Positions 34,240-44,980 of a DNA stretch of 64,000 nt are shown piece after piece. The notes beneath the pieces were generated by a model. The model was given only the letters and a program-made list of their open reading frames with translations, had not been told where the DNA came from and searched no databases. This DNA is from Guadua angustifolia. Lineage: Eukaryota > Streptophyta > Magnoliopsida > Poales > Poaceae. The stretch lies in NCBI GenBank assembly GCA_036346375.1, contig CM070508.1, forward strand, positions 40,568,862 to 40,632,861. The letters run 5' to 3'. The position numbers were made by a program, and so were the translations under genes. Positions within the stretch are counted from its first letter, which is position 1, and each line of letters begins with the position of its first letter.

Positions 34240-34417
34240 GAGAAGTGGTGAGTAGCTAGGCACGCGCTGGGAGGCGGTGCGGCGGGCGCGAGAAGTGGTG
34301 AGTAGCTAGGGCACGCGTGGGGAGGCGCGGGTGTCTGCCGCGAGAAGTGGTGAGTAGCTAGGCACGCACGCTGGGGAGGCGCGGTGTGTGTGTGTGGAGA
34401 AGTGGTGAGTAGCTAGG
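34240..34417. repeat. Minisatellite of four units in CACTA-2 promoter region
   Basis: GAGAAGTGGTGAGTAGCTAG occurs at 34240, 34290, 34342 and 34397, with GC-rich spacers of 29-34 bp containing CACGCG and GGGAGGCG. Period 50-55 bp. Confidence 0.9.
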
Positions 34418-34469
34418 GCACGCGCTGGGGAAAACACATGGCGCGCTATGGAAAACAATGGCGCGGAGG

Positions 34470-34825
34470 AAAAAAGCCCTTTGTTTCGTCGGTCGGTTCC
34501 GCCGACGTAAAACCCGCCACGCGGACCACACTTTTATGTCGGTCGGGCTCGCCGACGAATAACTCCGCCACGTGGCCTATTCGTCGGCAGGTGGCGTAAA
34601 TATTCCTTTCAAAATTATTTTTTCCGGCTCCGTGGGACACTATTTACGTCGGCCAAGCCGGCGTAAATACATGTATTTACGTCGGTTTAACATGGCCGAC
34701 GTAAATAATGCCCTATTTACGTCGGTTTAACATGGCCGACGTAAATAATGCCTTATTTACGTCGGTTTTTTTTAGGCCGACAGAAATATATTTGGCCGAC
34801 GTAAATAGATCGGATTCCTGTAGTG
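34470..34825 (-). repeat. CACTA-2 right subterminal palindromes and terminal inverted repeat
   Basis: Units of the type TATTTACGTCGG, a short spacer, then CCGACGTAAATA form near-perfect palindromes. Two adjacent ones (about 34674-34755) are direct duplicates of each other. The end at 34825 is the CACTA terminus. In known CACTA elements such boxes bind the TNPA-type protein. Confidence 0.9.
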
Positions 34826-34932
34826 ATTGCTTTTCATTCCAATACTCCGTATACCAATATATCAGCCATTTCTGTTTTATTTCTTACGACAAGGAGACCT
34901 TCCTCACTAATCTCTTTTCTTTACAACTAAGG

Positions 34933-36361
34933 CTACGACATTGCACTAGGTAAACTCCTGGCTCCTGACTTCCTTAACTTAGCATTGGCGTTGGGCTTTG
35001 ACAGGGACGGAGTTGAAATTGACTTGAGCCAACACGATTGCTTTCCCTTGAGGGCATCAAAATGCTTAGGTTTGTGGCAAATATGGCAGAGTCTAGTGTG
35101 AACTTTCTTTCTTGAGCATTCATTGATTGGAGTGGCGTCTTTACCTAAACGGCTTTTCTTCAATTGATTTTCTCGACAAATTTCTTTTGCAACTTCCCCG
35201 CTTACTCTTGGCGTTATGTACCGAACTTCCGGTATATCCACGGCTGTAGGAAATATTTGTCTTTTCTGTGGACATCGATTAGCATAATGGCCTTTTTGGT
35301 GACAGTGGTAGCATTCAATGCTGCTCTTCTTGTGATTCATTATTTCCTGATTCGCAACACATCCCCTAGTAAAACAATCTTCTTCACCATACAAGGGACC
35401 TACTGTGGGTGATGGCCACTTACTGGTTTCCTGATTAAGGTCAATAGGTTCAGGAGGGTGCATTTTTATTTCTCCAAGCGACGTCTCTTGGGCAACTGAC
35501 TTACTCCCTCTTATTGATAATTCTCGAGCAACTAGGGTTCGTAGATTCTTAGTTGATCTTTGGACCACAGCGAAGAACTATCGGATCCAGGGGACACTGA
35601 GGTGGGCAATGGTCTCGTCCTTCACAAAGGTAACATGTGATGTCGCTCATAGGACATTCTCCAGGAGAATGGCTTCCTTCACAACTGGAGCAATTGATCG
35701 CATGCTCGTCAGCAGTGTGTCCTATTTCTCCACAGCGAATGCACGCACGGTCTTTTAAATTGTTTGGCTGACCACTCCTCATAGAACAATATCTAGGTTT
35801 TGAACAAGATGCAGGGGTAGCGTCCTTCTCTGAATTCACTGAGACCATACCATTCCTTGGTGGAGCAAAGAGATCATGGAAAGTAGCAATAAATTCATTC
35901 CAAGTGATATTCTGTGGGGCGTCATGGTTAGCACAATAGCTCTTCCACCATTTAGCGGCAACTCCTCGTAACTGATATGAAGCATATAAGACCTTCTCGT
36001 CACTTCTGCATTGAGCTATGAATAGCTTCCTTTCAATGGTCTTGAGCCAATCTTCTGCTTCCGAAGGTGAAACATTCCCCGAAAACATTGGCGGACGAGT
36101 CCTTATGAATTCAAATAACCTTGAGTCAGCACAGGGATCATTGGTAACCATTTGAGACGCTTTGCTGACATTAGCTTGATTGGTCATATTTCGCATTTGT
36201 TTCGTCATTGCTTGCATCAACTGAGTCTAAGCGGTCAAAAACTCTTTGCAACTCTGCATATCTAGCGGTGTTGATGGTTGAAGAACTGATCCGTCCTTAG
36301 AGTTTCCACTAAGTTGATTTTCACTTCCACTAGCTCCATTGCTATCATTATTCTGAACCAT
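34933..36361 (-). pseudogene. gypsy-A gag with several zinc knuckles
   Basis: The ATG at 36361 starts MVQNNDSNGASGSEN, matching the gypsy-B gag start in style. One stop (TAG at 36226-36224, where gypsy-B has Gln) separates it from a frame to 35549. That frame has the gag core (RPPMFSGNVSPSEAEDWL, KVLYASYQLRGVAAKWWKSY, WNEFIATFHDLF) and three Cys-rich knuckles: CIRCGEIGHTADEH, CSSCEGSHSPGEC and CYLCEGRDHCPPQC. A second frame (35568-34933), overlapping in another register, adds CYHCHQKGHYANRC and a further CxxC/H cluster, then stops at 34933. No protease motif follows. Gag packages RNA in particles; this Cys-rich form is unlike the single knuckle of gypsy-B. Confidence 0.75.
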
Positions 36362-36858
36362 CTGCTTGATTACCTTAAAGGGGTTAGGAGGGAGGGAAAT
36401 AGCATAGGTAAGGAGCAAGAATCCTAACACAGGGAGGGTAGGTTTAACCCAATATCTTAAGCAATTAATATTAATAACTTGGTATGGTTGCTTATATAAG
36501 CCTAAAAGCTTTGCAATGCATACTGCACACTCAGCAATCAAGAAGAACCAATTCAACCTAAACACACAAAAATACCGCCTACATGGGCGACACTTCTATC
36601 TTAGGAGACGCGACTCCCACACATGAGTCTCAACTGGCTACTTGAAGTACTAAGTCTTCTAGATCTTGATACACTTCATTGATCCGCGCTTCCATGAGCT
36701 TGATGATTCTTTCCTTCATGATCTTTACAGAAGCAGCAGTCACTCGATGCCATCTCCTAAAGTGTGGTATATCGTTTTCTACTTAAGATAACTCAGGTAA
36801 GATTTCAGTTCCATTTGGTAGAGGTAAGAGAAAGAAGTTTCAGCTCTGTGTATACTAC
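36362..36858 (-). other. gypsy-A leader
   Basis: Between 5' LTR and gag. A small remnant resembling the orf0 coiled coil is visible (MEARINEVYQDLEDLVLQVA near 36700-36640) but there is no long frame. The expected TGGTATCAGAGC primer binding site next to the LTR is missing. Confidence 0.5.
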
Positions 36859-39800
36859 AAATCCGAACCCTCTGTGTATACTACACTAGTCCAGGATCAC
36901 GCTAGTGCACACAGGCTCAACATCAGTGAATATCACAATCATACACAACGTAAATAAGATAAAAGACTATATATTAAATATTACCAGTTGTATGACCTTA
37001 TGGTCAACTTACTTAACAATGCCTCACAATTTGAACAACAAATTGAATCGCAATGAAATGAAGGCGTAGATAACCCTCGGTATACCACGAACCGACAAGG
37101 CTCACACCCTAAACATTCGTCTCTTCATGGTACACCTTCTTCAGCACTGATGATGTTGTAGGCAAGAGTGAGTACATAAAGCACTCAACAAGTTGTGCAC
37201 AGAATGCAATTCTACATAACTATATGCAAGGCTTATTCCAAAGGAATGGCTTAATGTTTCTTTTTACAATAAAGCAGCATTTAGAAATACATACAATATG
37301 TGGATTGAAAAGACAGTGAAACAAATAATAGCAGTAAATAGATTCAATGATCCTCAATAAACCAAGTTTCCACCCTAAGTCAAGTTTCATCATCCACATG
37401 GCATCTTGCCATCCCAAGCAATTATCCATTTTAATTAACTACCCCTTGACTGTAATTCCCGAGCATTGCTCAATACCGCGAGCACGGCTATCCGAATAGT
37501 TTGTACACTCTGCAGAGGTTATGCACTTTACCCACATGATACAATCATACACCACACAGGCGGACGATCATAACAAAGCCTTTACAATGCGCCATCAGAA
37601 CCCGATACTACCCGCTAAGGTTTCAACACTGGAGGGACTGGTTACCACAGCCAAGGCCCCCCTCTTGCTCCATGTGAGTTGCTCCATAACTCGGGAACTC
37701 ACACCAACCACGATAGTATCAAAGTTAAGACTTTGCAAATTAATCAGCTAGGCTGCCGCATAACAGACATGTGGTTGCATGATTGACTCAGGTCAAAGGC
37801 TTGCAAGGTTAAGTCCTTATGGTGATTAAAGCAAGACTTCCACATACCCTCTGCCCATCGGGCCCACCTTGGCATGCTCGCCCCTTGCCACTCGCTTCAA
37901 TCTAAGTGATTACCAAACCTAGTTGATTACCAAGCACCACGTGCTATCAACAATTCAATATCGTTGCGTGACATCACTCGCCACCGAAACTCAATCTCAT
38001 TGTGTGACCACACATGACACACAAATTCATATCATTGTTCCATATTCCATTAGTCAAGATTAAATATCAATGATTCGATCACATGTGATGACGTGGCATG
38101 GCTAAGCATACTACCCGATCTAACCACCCCATGTTGATTTCATTAGTAACCAACTATAGTAATCCAATCTAGGGTGACAAGTGAATCATGGCATACAATT
38201 GACAAGGTAGAATATAATTCAATAGGTATGCTAGCTAAGTCCCAATTTAAGTTGAAATCTTTTATACACTTGAAATAATATGCAATAAGGTAAAAACAAA
38301 ATAGCAATTTTGCAAACATGGGTGCAACATGATCAAAGCACAACTTGCCTTAGAAAAACCCTTATCCATGCTTTGGACCTTGATCTTGAGTTGATGAATC
38401 TTCCCCGAACGCATTGCACAATTTATAGTCTACGCGAAACGAAAGAGAATAGCAAATAAACACCAAAACAGAGAGCAAATAAACTCTAAAAATCAAAAAA
38501 AGCTACCATTAGATAGATCTCAATTTTACAAATTTTTAGAAATTTGAATCACCTCAATCGGAGTTTGTATGAGGGAGAACGAGCCCTCGGAAGATTCAAA
38601 TTCCTGAAAATCAGAAAAATTGGAAATCAAATAATATCCGAATTATTTTTATAAAGAAAATTTGATTTATTGCGTCAGCGTAACGTCAGCCCTGATCCGA
38701 ACCGATCGGGAGCCGACATGTGTCCCTCGATCGAAGTCAGTGCCACATGTCGACGAACTAACAGGCCACGTACTCCGGTGGCGTGCGCGGCCCTAGGGTC
38801 ACCGGCGACGAGCGGCGAAGGCACCTATCGACTCGCCTCGACATCGCAGATCTGGTGAAGTGAACGGTTCTCCAGATTGGGCTTTGGTTCAATGGCGACG
38901 CGATCCTCTTCTCCGGCGGTGACGGCCTCAGCGGTGATCTCCTTTCCCGGCGATGCTTTGGTGAGACAATGGTGCGCACGGAATGCGCCTTGACGCGGCG
39001 AATTCGAAGGCCCGGCTGGTGACTCGAGATGACCCTCCGACGGTGACTAATTGGTGAAGAAAGACTTGCGGCGGCGCTTCGAGAAAAATTCGGATTGTGG
39101 CGGCTGTGTAGTGCTCCACGGGCTAGGGCTTGGGATTTTTGCGGCTTGAGGTTTGGCGCACCCAGTGCTCCCCCTTTTATAGCGCACGGCGGCCGAATAT
39201 GGCAGGTTTCGACGAGGTGTCCGCGGCGGCTACGGCATGAGTTCTGAGTCGGCTCGGAGCGCGATCGAGGCGAGCGACGCGGATGGGCGACGCGGCGGAT
39301 CGAACGACCAAACTACACACACGTGCTAGGGCTCCGGAAACAACTCGGTTTGATGAAGACTGTTGGATGGCGATCCAACGGCTAGCATCGGCTAAGGTTG
39401 ACTCGACGACGTGGCGTGATGAAGATCGACGGATGGCGATCCAACGGCTAGCAGCAAGGTTACCCGAGATGGGCCGCCATAGGCTAAGCAGTGGTGCGGC
39501 GAGCGGCACAGTGGTGGGCTTCGGCCCATCACTGTTCACGAGGGATTTCGGGGTTTTTTAATTAAAATAAATAAAGAAAATAATTTGATTTGTTTAGGGC
39601 AGTAAAAATAACAAGAAAAATCCCAGAAAAATCTCAAAAATACTTTAAGACCTTTTGGACTTGAATAAAATATTTTTGGCAAAAATTTTATTTTAAACTT
39701 ACTCATTTATAATTAATCTTTAACAAAAAGCAATATACTTTAATTTAAAATAATTCAAATAAATATAAAAAAAATCCAAATAAATTCAAAAAATTCACAA

Positions 39801-39862
39801 ATCAGTCAATTTGCAATAAAATACTATTAACTAAATAATATTTCAAAAATTGGGATGTTACG
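36859..39862 (-). repeat. gypsy-A 5' LTR
   Basis: About 3.0 kb. The outer end at 39862 reads CGTAACATCCC on the minus strand (first base changed from the usual T), followed by TSD CTCAG. A TATA box (minus-strand TATAAAAGG, 39181-39173) is followed by GGGAGCACTGGG. Its inner end is rearranged: the terminal CCCGACA stretch seen in the 3' LTR is replaced by a duplicated CTCTGTGTATACTAC word. Confidence 0.85.
39173..39181 (-). promoter_or_regulatory. TATA box of gypsy-A 5' LTR
   Basis: Minus-strand TATAAAAGG in the U3/R part of the LTR. Equivalent TATTTAA boxes lie at 47038-47030 in the gypsy-B LTR and 55058-55051 in solo-S. Confidence 0.65.
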
Positions 39863-42279
39863 CTCAGGAAACTACGGATCTGTGTCATAGACTTCGGTTG
39901 CTCCCAATGTGACACTACTTCTACTTTGCTTGGATCCACGACAACCCCTTTACCAGTCATTACATAACCCAGAAATTCCACTTTATCCTTCCAAAAGTCA
40001 CACTTACTGAACTTAGCATATAGCCGCTGCTCTCGCAATTTCTCCAAAATTAACCTTAAATGTTCGGCATGTTCTTCTTTGGTCCTGGAGTATACGAGAA
40101 TATCATCTATGAACACCACAACGAACTTTTCCAAATACTCCATGAACCCCTTATTCATCATATTCATAAAATATGCAGGAGCATTTGTTTGTCCAAAAGA
40201 CATAACAGTGAACTCATAATGTCCATACCGCATAGAGAATGCGGTTTTCAGAACATCTTCTGCGCGGATCTTCAACTGATGATAACCCGATTGTAGGTCT
40301 ATCTTGGAGAAAACTCCAGCCTCTCTCATTTGATCAAATAAATCATCGATTCGGGGTAAGGGATACTTAGTCTTGATCGTTACTTCATTAAGTGCATGAT
40401 AATCGATGCACATTCTCAAACTTCCATCCTTCTTCCAAACGAACAATACTAGCGCTCCCCATGGCGATGAACTTGGGCGAATAAAACCCTTCTCAAGCAA
40501 TTCCTCGATCTGCCTCTTCATCTCAACTAGCTCGTCAGTCGGCATGCGATACGGCCTCTTTGCTATTGGTGTTGTTCCTGGTGCTTACTCAATAACAAAC
40601 TCAATATCCCGATCTGGCGGCATTCCTAGCAAATCCTTGGGAAAAACATATGGAAATTCTTTGACTATTGGCACATCCTCCAAACTAGCATCCTTTGCAC
40701 GGTTAACCCTTAACTGTCCGTCCTGAACTGTTGTTGCACGGATTTCCACTTTCTTGCCGCTAGGGCTTTCTAATGTCACAGTCCTACGGCCACAATCCAA
40801 GATAGCTTTATGTCTGGATAACCAATCCATTCTAAGGATGACATCTAGGGTTTGGGCATTTAGCAAGATAAGGTTGGCTAGGAATTCTATCCCATCCACA
40901 AGCAACTTAACTCCCAAACACCCAAGGCTAGACCGAAGTTCAGATCCTAGGGCTTGGACTAAGAGCTCACACTTAAGATTCTTAACAGCAAATCCATTCT
41001 CAATTGCAAAACTCTGAGAAATAAACGAATGCGAAGCTCCAGAATCAAATAATACTGTAGCAGGTACTGAGTTAACCAGACACTTACCTAGTACGACGTC
41101 CGATGCTCCTTGAGCTTCATCCGCGGTAATGTGATTGACCCTTCCACGAATGGCCGTCTGCGGTGTACCTCCAACTGGTCCTGCAACACGGTTACCTCCC
41201 GAAATAGGTGTCTTAGCAGGTGTAGTTCCCAGATTGAAGCGAACCGGTGTGATTCCTCCTCTCTGCGGACACTTGTTAGCAAAATGCCCTGGCTGATTGC
41301 AAGTATAACAACGTCTATTAACAGACTGCTGGTTCCCTCCTGGTGCATTGTTCCCCTGAGCTGGCGTCTGGAAATTCTGATTAGCAGGGCGAGGTGCAGG
41401 AGTTGTTGTCTTGTTCACCAATGATGGCTGGAATCTGGCAAACTGCTGTAGAGACATCCTTAACTTGAATTGATTCGGGCGTCCTCCTTGTTTAGCCATT
41501 TTGCGTTTGCGATCCTCCCCTAACTCCTTGTGCTTGTCCTCCAAGATCAAAGCCTTATTAACCAACTCTTGAAAATCAGGAAAGTTGTGAGTGATCAATC
41601 CCAGTTGGAGTCCAGAGTTCAGTCCCTTCATGAAGCGAGATTGTCTAGCTTTATCCGTGGCCACATCTTCTAGTGCATAGCGGGCTAACTAAGTGAACTT
41701 ATTCAGATATTCGGCCACTGTCTGGCCTCCTTGCTTTAGAGCCCTGAATTCTTCCTTTTTTAGATCCATCATACCCTCAGGAACATGGTACTGACGAAAG
41801 GCAGTAGTAAATTCATCCCATGTGATCTCCTATGGGGCTTCATGTGTAGCACAATAATTTTCCCACCATTCAGCAGCTGTCCCTTCTAACTGATGAGAGG
41901 CATAGAGCACCTTCTCATTTCCCTCACACTGAGTGATGTGCAGCTTCCGCTCAATGGTCCTAAGCCAATCATTGGCTTCCAAAGGATTAACGTTGCCTGA
42001 AAATGTAGGCGGACGTGTCCTCATAAAATTAGACAGTTTGGAGTAAGAACGTGGTCCATTGTTGCCATGTTGAACATTGTTGTTGTTGACAACCTGACTA
42101 GCCATACTCTGCATCTGCTGCATCATCATCTGCATCAACTGAGTCTGCGCTACCAGAAAAGCTCCTAAGTTCTGCATATCAACTGGTGGTGAAGGTTGCG
42201 GTGATACTCCATCATTGGGACTGTCACTACGGCGATGACCACTTCCTGAAGCTCCATTGTTTCCACGAGTGTTCACCAT
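39863..42279 (-). pseudogene. gypsy-B gag-protease-RT, 5' part of the polyprotein
   Basis: The ATG at 42279 starts MVNTRGNNGASGSG. The gag core (RPPTFSGNVNPLEANDWLRT, EWWENYC), one zinc knuckle (CYTCNQPGHFANKC near 41310), the protease motif FDSGASHSFIS (near 41040) and the RT follow: DYHALNEVTIKTKYPLPRID, FSKIDLQSGYHQ, FGQTNAPAYFMNMMN and VVFIDDILVYS with the catalytic Asp pair. All lie in one frame, interrupted only by TAG at about 41830 and 41690 and TAA at 40584-40582. The frame is cut by gypsy-A at 39863 and continues at 23502. It is the best-preserved polyprotein in the window. Confidence 0.95.
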
Positions 42280-42557
42280 CTGCTGGTTGCCTCTTGGGTT
42301 AGGAAAGGTAGAAGTAGCATAGACAAGATTCAAGAATTTCTAAGGTGGGGGAAACAGGTTTAACCCAAACTTAAATAACTTTATTATTTAATACTTCGTA
42401 TGGTTGCTTACAAAAGCCTAAAAGCTCATGCAACACATACTGCACACCCAGCAAACATGAAGAACCAAGCTAAGCACACAACCTTAACGCGACTAGATGG
42501 TAAAGACTATCTTAAGACGCGACTCAACACTCGAGTCTCGACACAATTCCAGGACTC

Positions 42558-43303
42558 TCACTCATCCAGCCACCCTGGCTGAGGCTGACCCGGCGCATAC
42601 ACCGGTGGGTGGGCTGGCATAGGTGCAAACCTGTCCTGGTGACCTGCTGCTGGCTCCTCTAAGACCATGTGCACCTCACGCTCCTTAGGCTCAAACTCGA
42701 CCTCCTCCGGGTCCTCCTCTTCCTCTTCGGCTGGCTCTTGAGCGCCCTGAGATGCCTGCTCCTCAGCTCCTCCTAGTACCTCCTCCAAATCACTGATCGC
42801 TCTGGCGGCTGCGGCTCGGGTCTCCTCCAGCTCTGGCTCCAGCTCTTTCAGTGCTTCATACATCAGCTGCAGCTCTCGGACAGTGCTCCCCAAGTGCTCC
42901 TCCAGGGCGAGGGCGAAGTCAGCAAGGTGCAGTGCAGTGGCACACTCCTGCTCCACAACGCGTGGACGTCGGCACGCCTGAACAGCGGGGTGAAGTCCGA
43001 ACACCGTGTCATGTAGCTCATCCGTGTAATCGTGGCAGACTCGTCGAAGACCATGTCTGGTAGCCTCCTGGATAGCAGCCTCGTACGTGAACCTCCTGAC
43101 AATGATGTGGATCGATTGGTGGTCTCGTCGCACTCTCGAGCGAAGATAGTCAACTTGTAGAAGTATCCCCGATGTACATTGTTGACATTCCAGTTGCCAT
43201 CTCGGTAGAGTGGACGATCAAAGCCGTCGATCACTTGGAGAACTCTCCACAGCTCCATGGCATAGCCACCCTGCCTCACCTTGAACAACTGGAAGATCGG
43301 CAT
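42558..43303 (-). pseudogene. gypsy-B orf0 upstream of gag
   Basis: The ATG at 43303 starts MPIFQLFKVRQGGYAMELWR. One frameshift leads into a frame ending APMPAHPPVYAPGQPQPGWL and a stop at 42558, about 248 codons in all. The middle is an Ala/Glu/Leu-rich coiled coil, then an acidic run of Glu. Gypsy-F has the same ORF at 49861-50601 with matching start, acidic middle and FAPMLAHPPVFAP ending, so it is a conserved gene of this family. Its function is unknown; rice RIRE3/RIRE8 are reported, from memory, to have an orf0 here. Its 746-bp span is not a multiple of three, consistent with the shift. Confidence 0.75.
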
Positions 43304-43502
43304 CTATTCAAAAAAAACTTTGAATAAGTCCTTTGCTTGAATAGGCCACGAGAAAATGAAAATTCCAGCATAGGTGATAGTAGAAGAATAAGAAGAGTCG
43401 AGAGTGTTTTATTATTAAATTTTGGGTTTTTATTTTAGAAAATATTTTTGGACACTCCTAGGACACCACCAGGCTATCTAAGGCCAAACCTACAGTCAGT
43501 AT

Positions 43503-43514
43503 GCTCTGATACCA
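43503..43514 (-). other. gypsy-B primer binding site
   Basis: The minus strand reads TGGTATCAGAGC four bases after the LTR end at 43519. It is complementary to the initiator tRNA-Met 3' end. Confidence 0.95.
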
Positions 43515-44980
43515 CCTCTGTCGGGACCCGAATTCATCAATTCGAACCCACTGTGTTTACCGCACTAGTCCCAGGATCAACGCTGGTGCATACAGCTTAA
43601 CATTGGCAAGTATCACATCTTATATCAGATAATAATAATAAGACTCCATTTATTGATATAACTAGTGTATGATCTTATGATCAACTTACATTATTAAGCC
43701 TCGTAGGGCTAGACTCAAAATAAAAGCTAAGACAAATGCAGCGGAAAAGAAAAACTACGATGATCCTTCAGTTCACCACAGGTGACTGACAAGGCTTTGG
43801 CCTACAGACTTGCGTCCTCACGGAACTCCTCCTCCAAAACTGGCGACGACTCCTCAACTGTTGATTGTGATTGGTTGCAAGGGGGTGAGTACATAAAGCA
43901 CTCAACAAGTTGTGCACAGAATGCAATCCTAACATAGCTATATGCATGGCTTATTCCAAAGGAAGGCTTTCATGGCTATTTTGCATAAAGCAACATTTAT
44001 AAATAAATACAGTAAATAGATTACAAACATAGTAAAACAAATAGCAATAAATAATAGTTTCAGCATTTGATAAATAGACCAAGTTTTCCATCCTAAGTCA
44101 AGTTTCATTTTTCCACATGGCAACCTGCCATCCCATCCAAATTTTCAGTTTAATTAATTTAACCCTTGATTGTAATTCCCGAGCAATGCTCAATACCGCG
44201 AGCACGGCTATCCGAATAGATTTTACACTCTGCAGAGGTTATGCACTTTACCCACATGAAACAATCATACACCACATAGGCGGACGATCATAACAAAGCC
44301 TTTACAATGCTCATCATAACCCGATACTACCCGCTAAGGTTTCAACACTGGAGGGAGTGGTTACCACAGCCAGGGCCCACCTCTTGCGCCATGTGAGTTG
44401 CTCCATAACTCGGGAACCCACACCGACCATGATAGTATCAAAGATAACACTTTGCAAATTAATCAGCTAGGCTGGCCCAAACCAGACATGTGGTTGTATG
44501 ATTGACTCAGGTCAAAGGCTTGCAAGGTTAAGTCCTTAGGGTGATTAAAGCAAGACATCCACATACCCTCTGCCCATCGAGCCCACCTTGGCATGCTTGC
44601 CCCTTGCCACTTGCTCCAATCTAAGTGATTACCAAACCTAGTTGATTACCAAGCACCACATGCTATCAACAATTCAACATCGTTGCGTGACATCCCTCGC
44701 CATCGTAACTCAATCTCATTATGTGACCACACATGACACACAAATTCATATCATTGTTCCATATTCCATTAGTCAAGATTAAATATCAATGATTCATGTA
44801 CATATGATGATGTGGCATGGCTAAGCATACTACCCGATCTAACCTCCCCATGTTGATCATCATTATTAATCAACTATACTAAACCAATACAAGTATCAAG
44901 GTAGGGTATAGATCAATTGGTTGATTAACTAGATCACAATTTAGTTTGAAACATCGTTTACGTAAAATAGCATGCACTAA

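Larger units (their letters stand above)
25553..34825 (-). mobile_element. CACTA-2: CACTA (En/Spm) transposon lacking its left terminus
   Basis: The right terminus (minus-strand 5' end) reads CACTACAGGAATCC from 34825 inward, with palindromic TTTACGTCGGC/GCCGACGTAAA subterminal boxes. The base triplet ATT follows at 34826. Genes on the minus strand are TNP2 (32003 to about 28517) and a TNPA-like gene (28410-25696). At the other end no CACTACAGG terminus and no subterminal boxes occur; the sequence runs straight into truncated gypsy-A LTR at 25552. The element was therefore whole when it inserted in gypsy-A and later lost its 3' end in a deletion. Confidence 0.85.
23503..39862 (-). mobile_element. 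gypsy-A: Ty3/gypsy element nested in gypsy-B RT, gag-only as far as seen
   Basis: Bounded by TSD CTCAG (23498-23502 and 39863-39867), with LTRs at 39862-36859 (5') and 25552-23503 (3', truncated). Between them are a leader, a zinc-knuckle-rich gag (36361-34933) and CACTA-2 (25553-34825). No protease, RT or integrase of this element is present. Either it was a non-autonomous gag-only family, or pol was lost in the deletion that also removed the left end of CACTA-2 and the outer part of the 3' LTR. Its LTRs are related to those of gypsy-B. Confidence 0.85.

Noticed and set aside
34240..34417. CRISPR-like array of spaced direct repeats
   Set aside because: Eukaryotic sequence, only four units, spacers that resemble one another, and no cas genes; it is a minisatellite.
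39283..39561. 92-codon plus-strand frame and its minus-strand partner in the gypsy-A LTR
   Set aside because: They lie in the U3 part of the LTR near its TATA box and include a repeated GGATGGCGATCCAACGGCTA word; a regulatory repeat is more likely than a gene.
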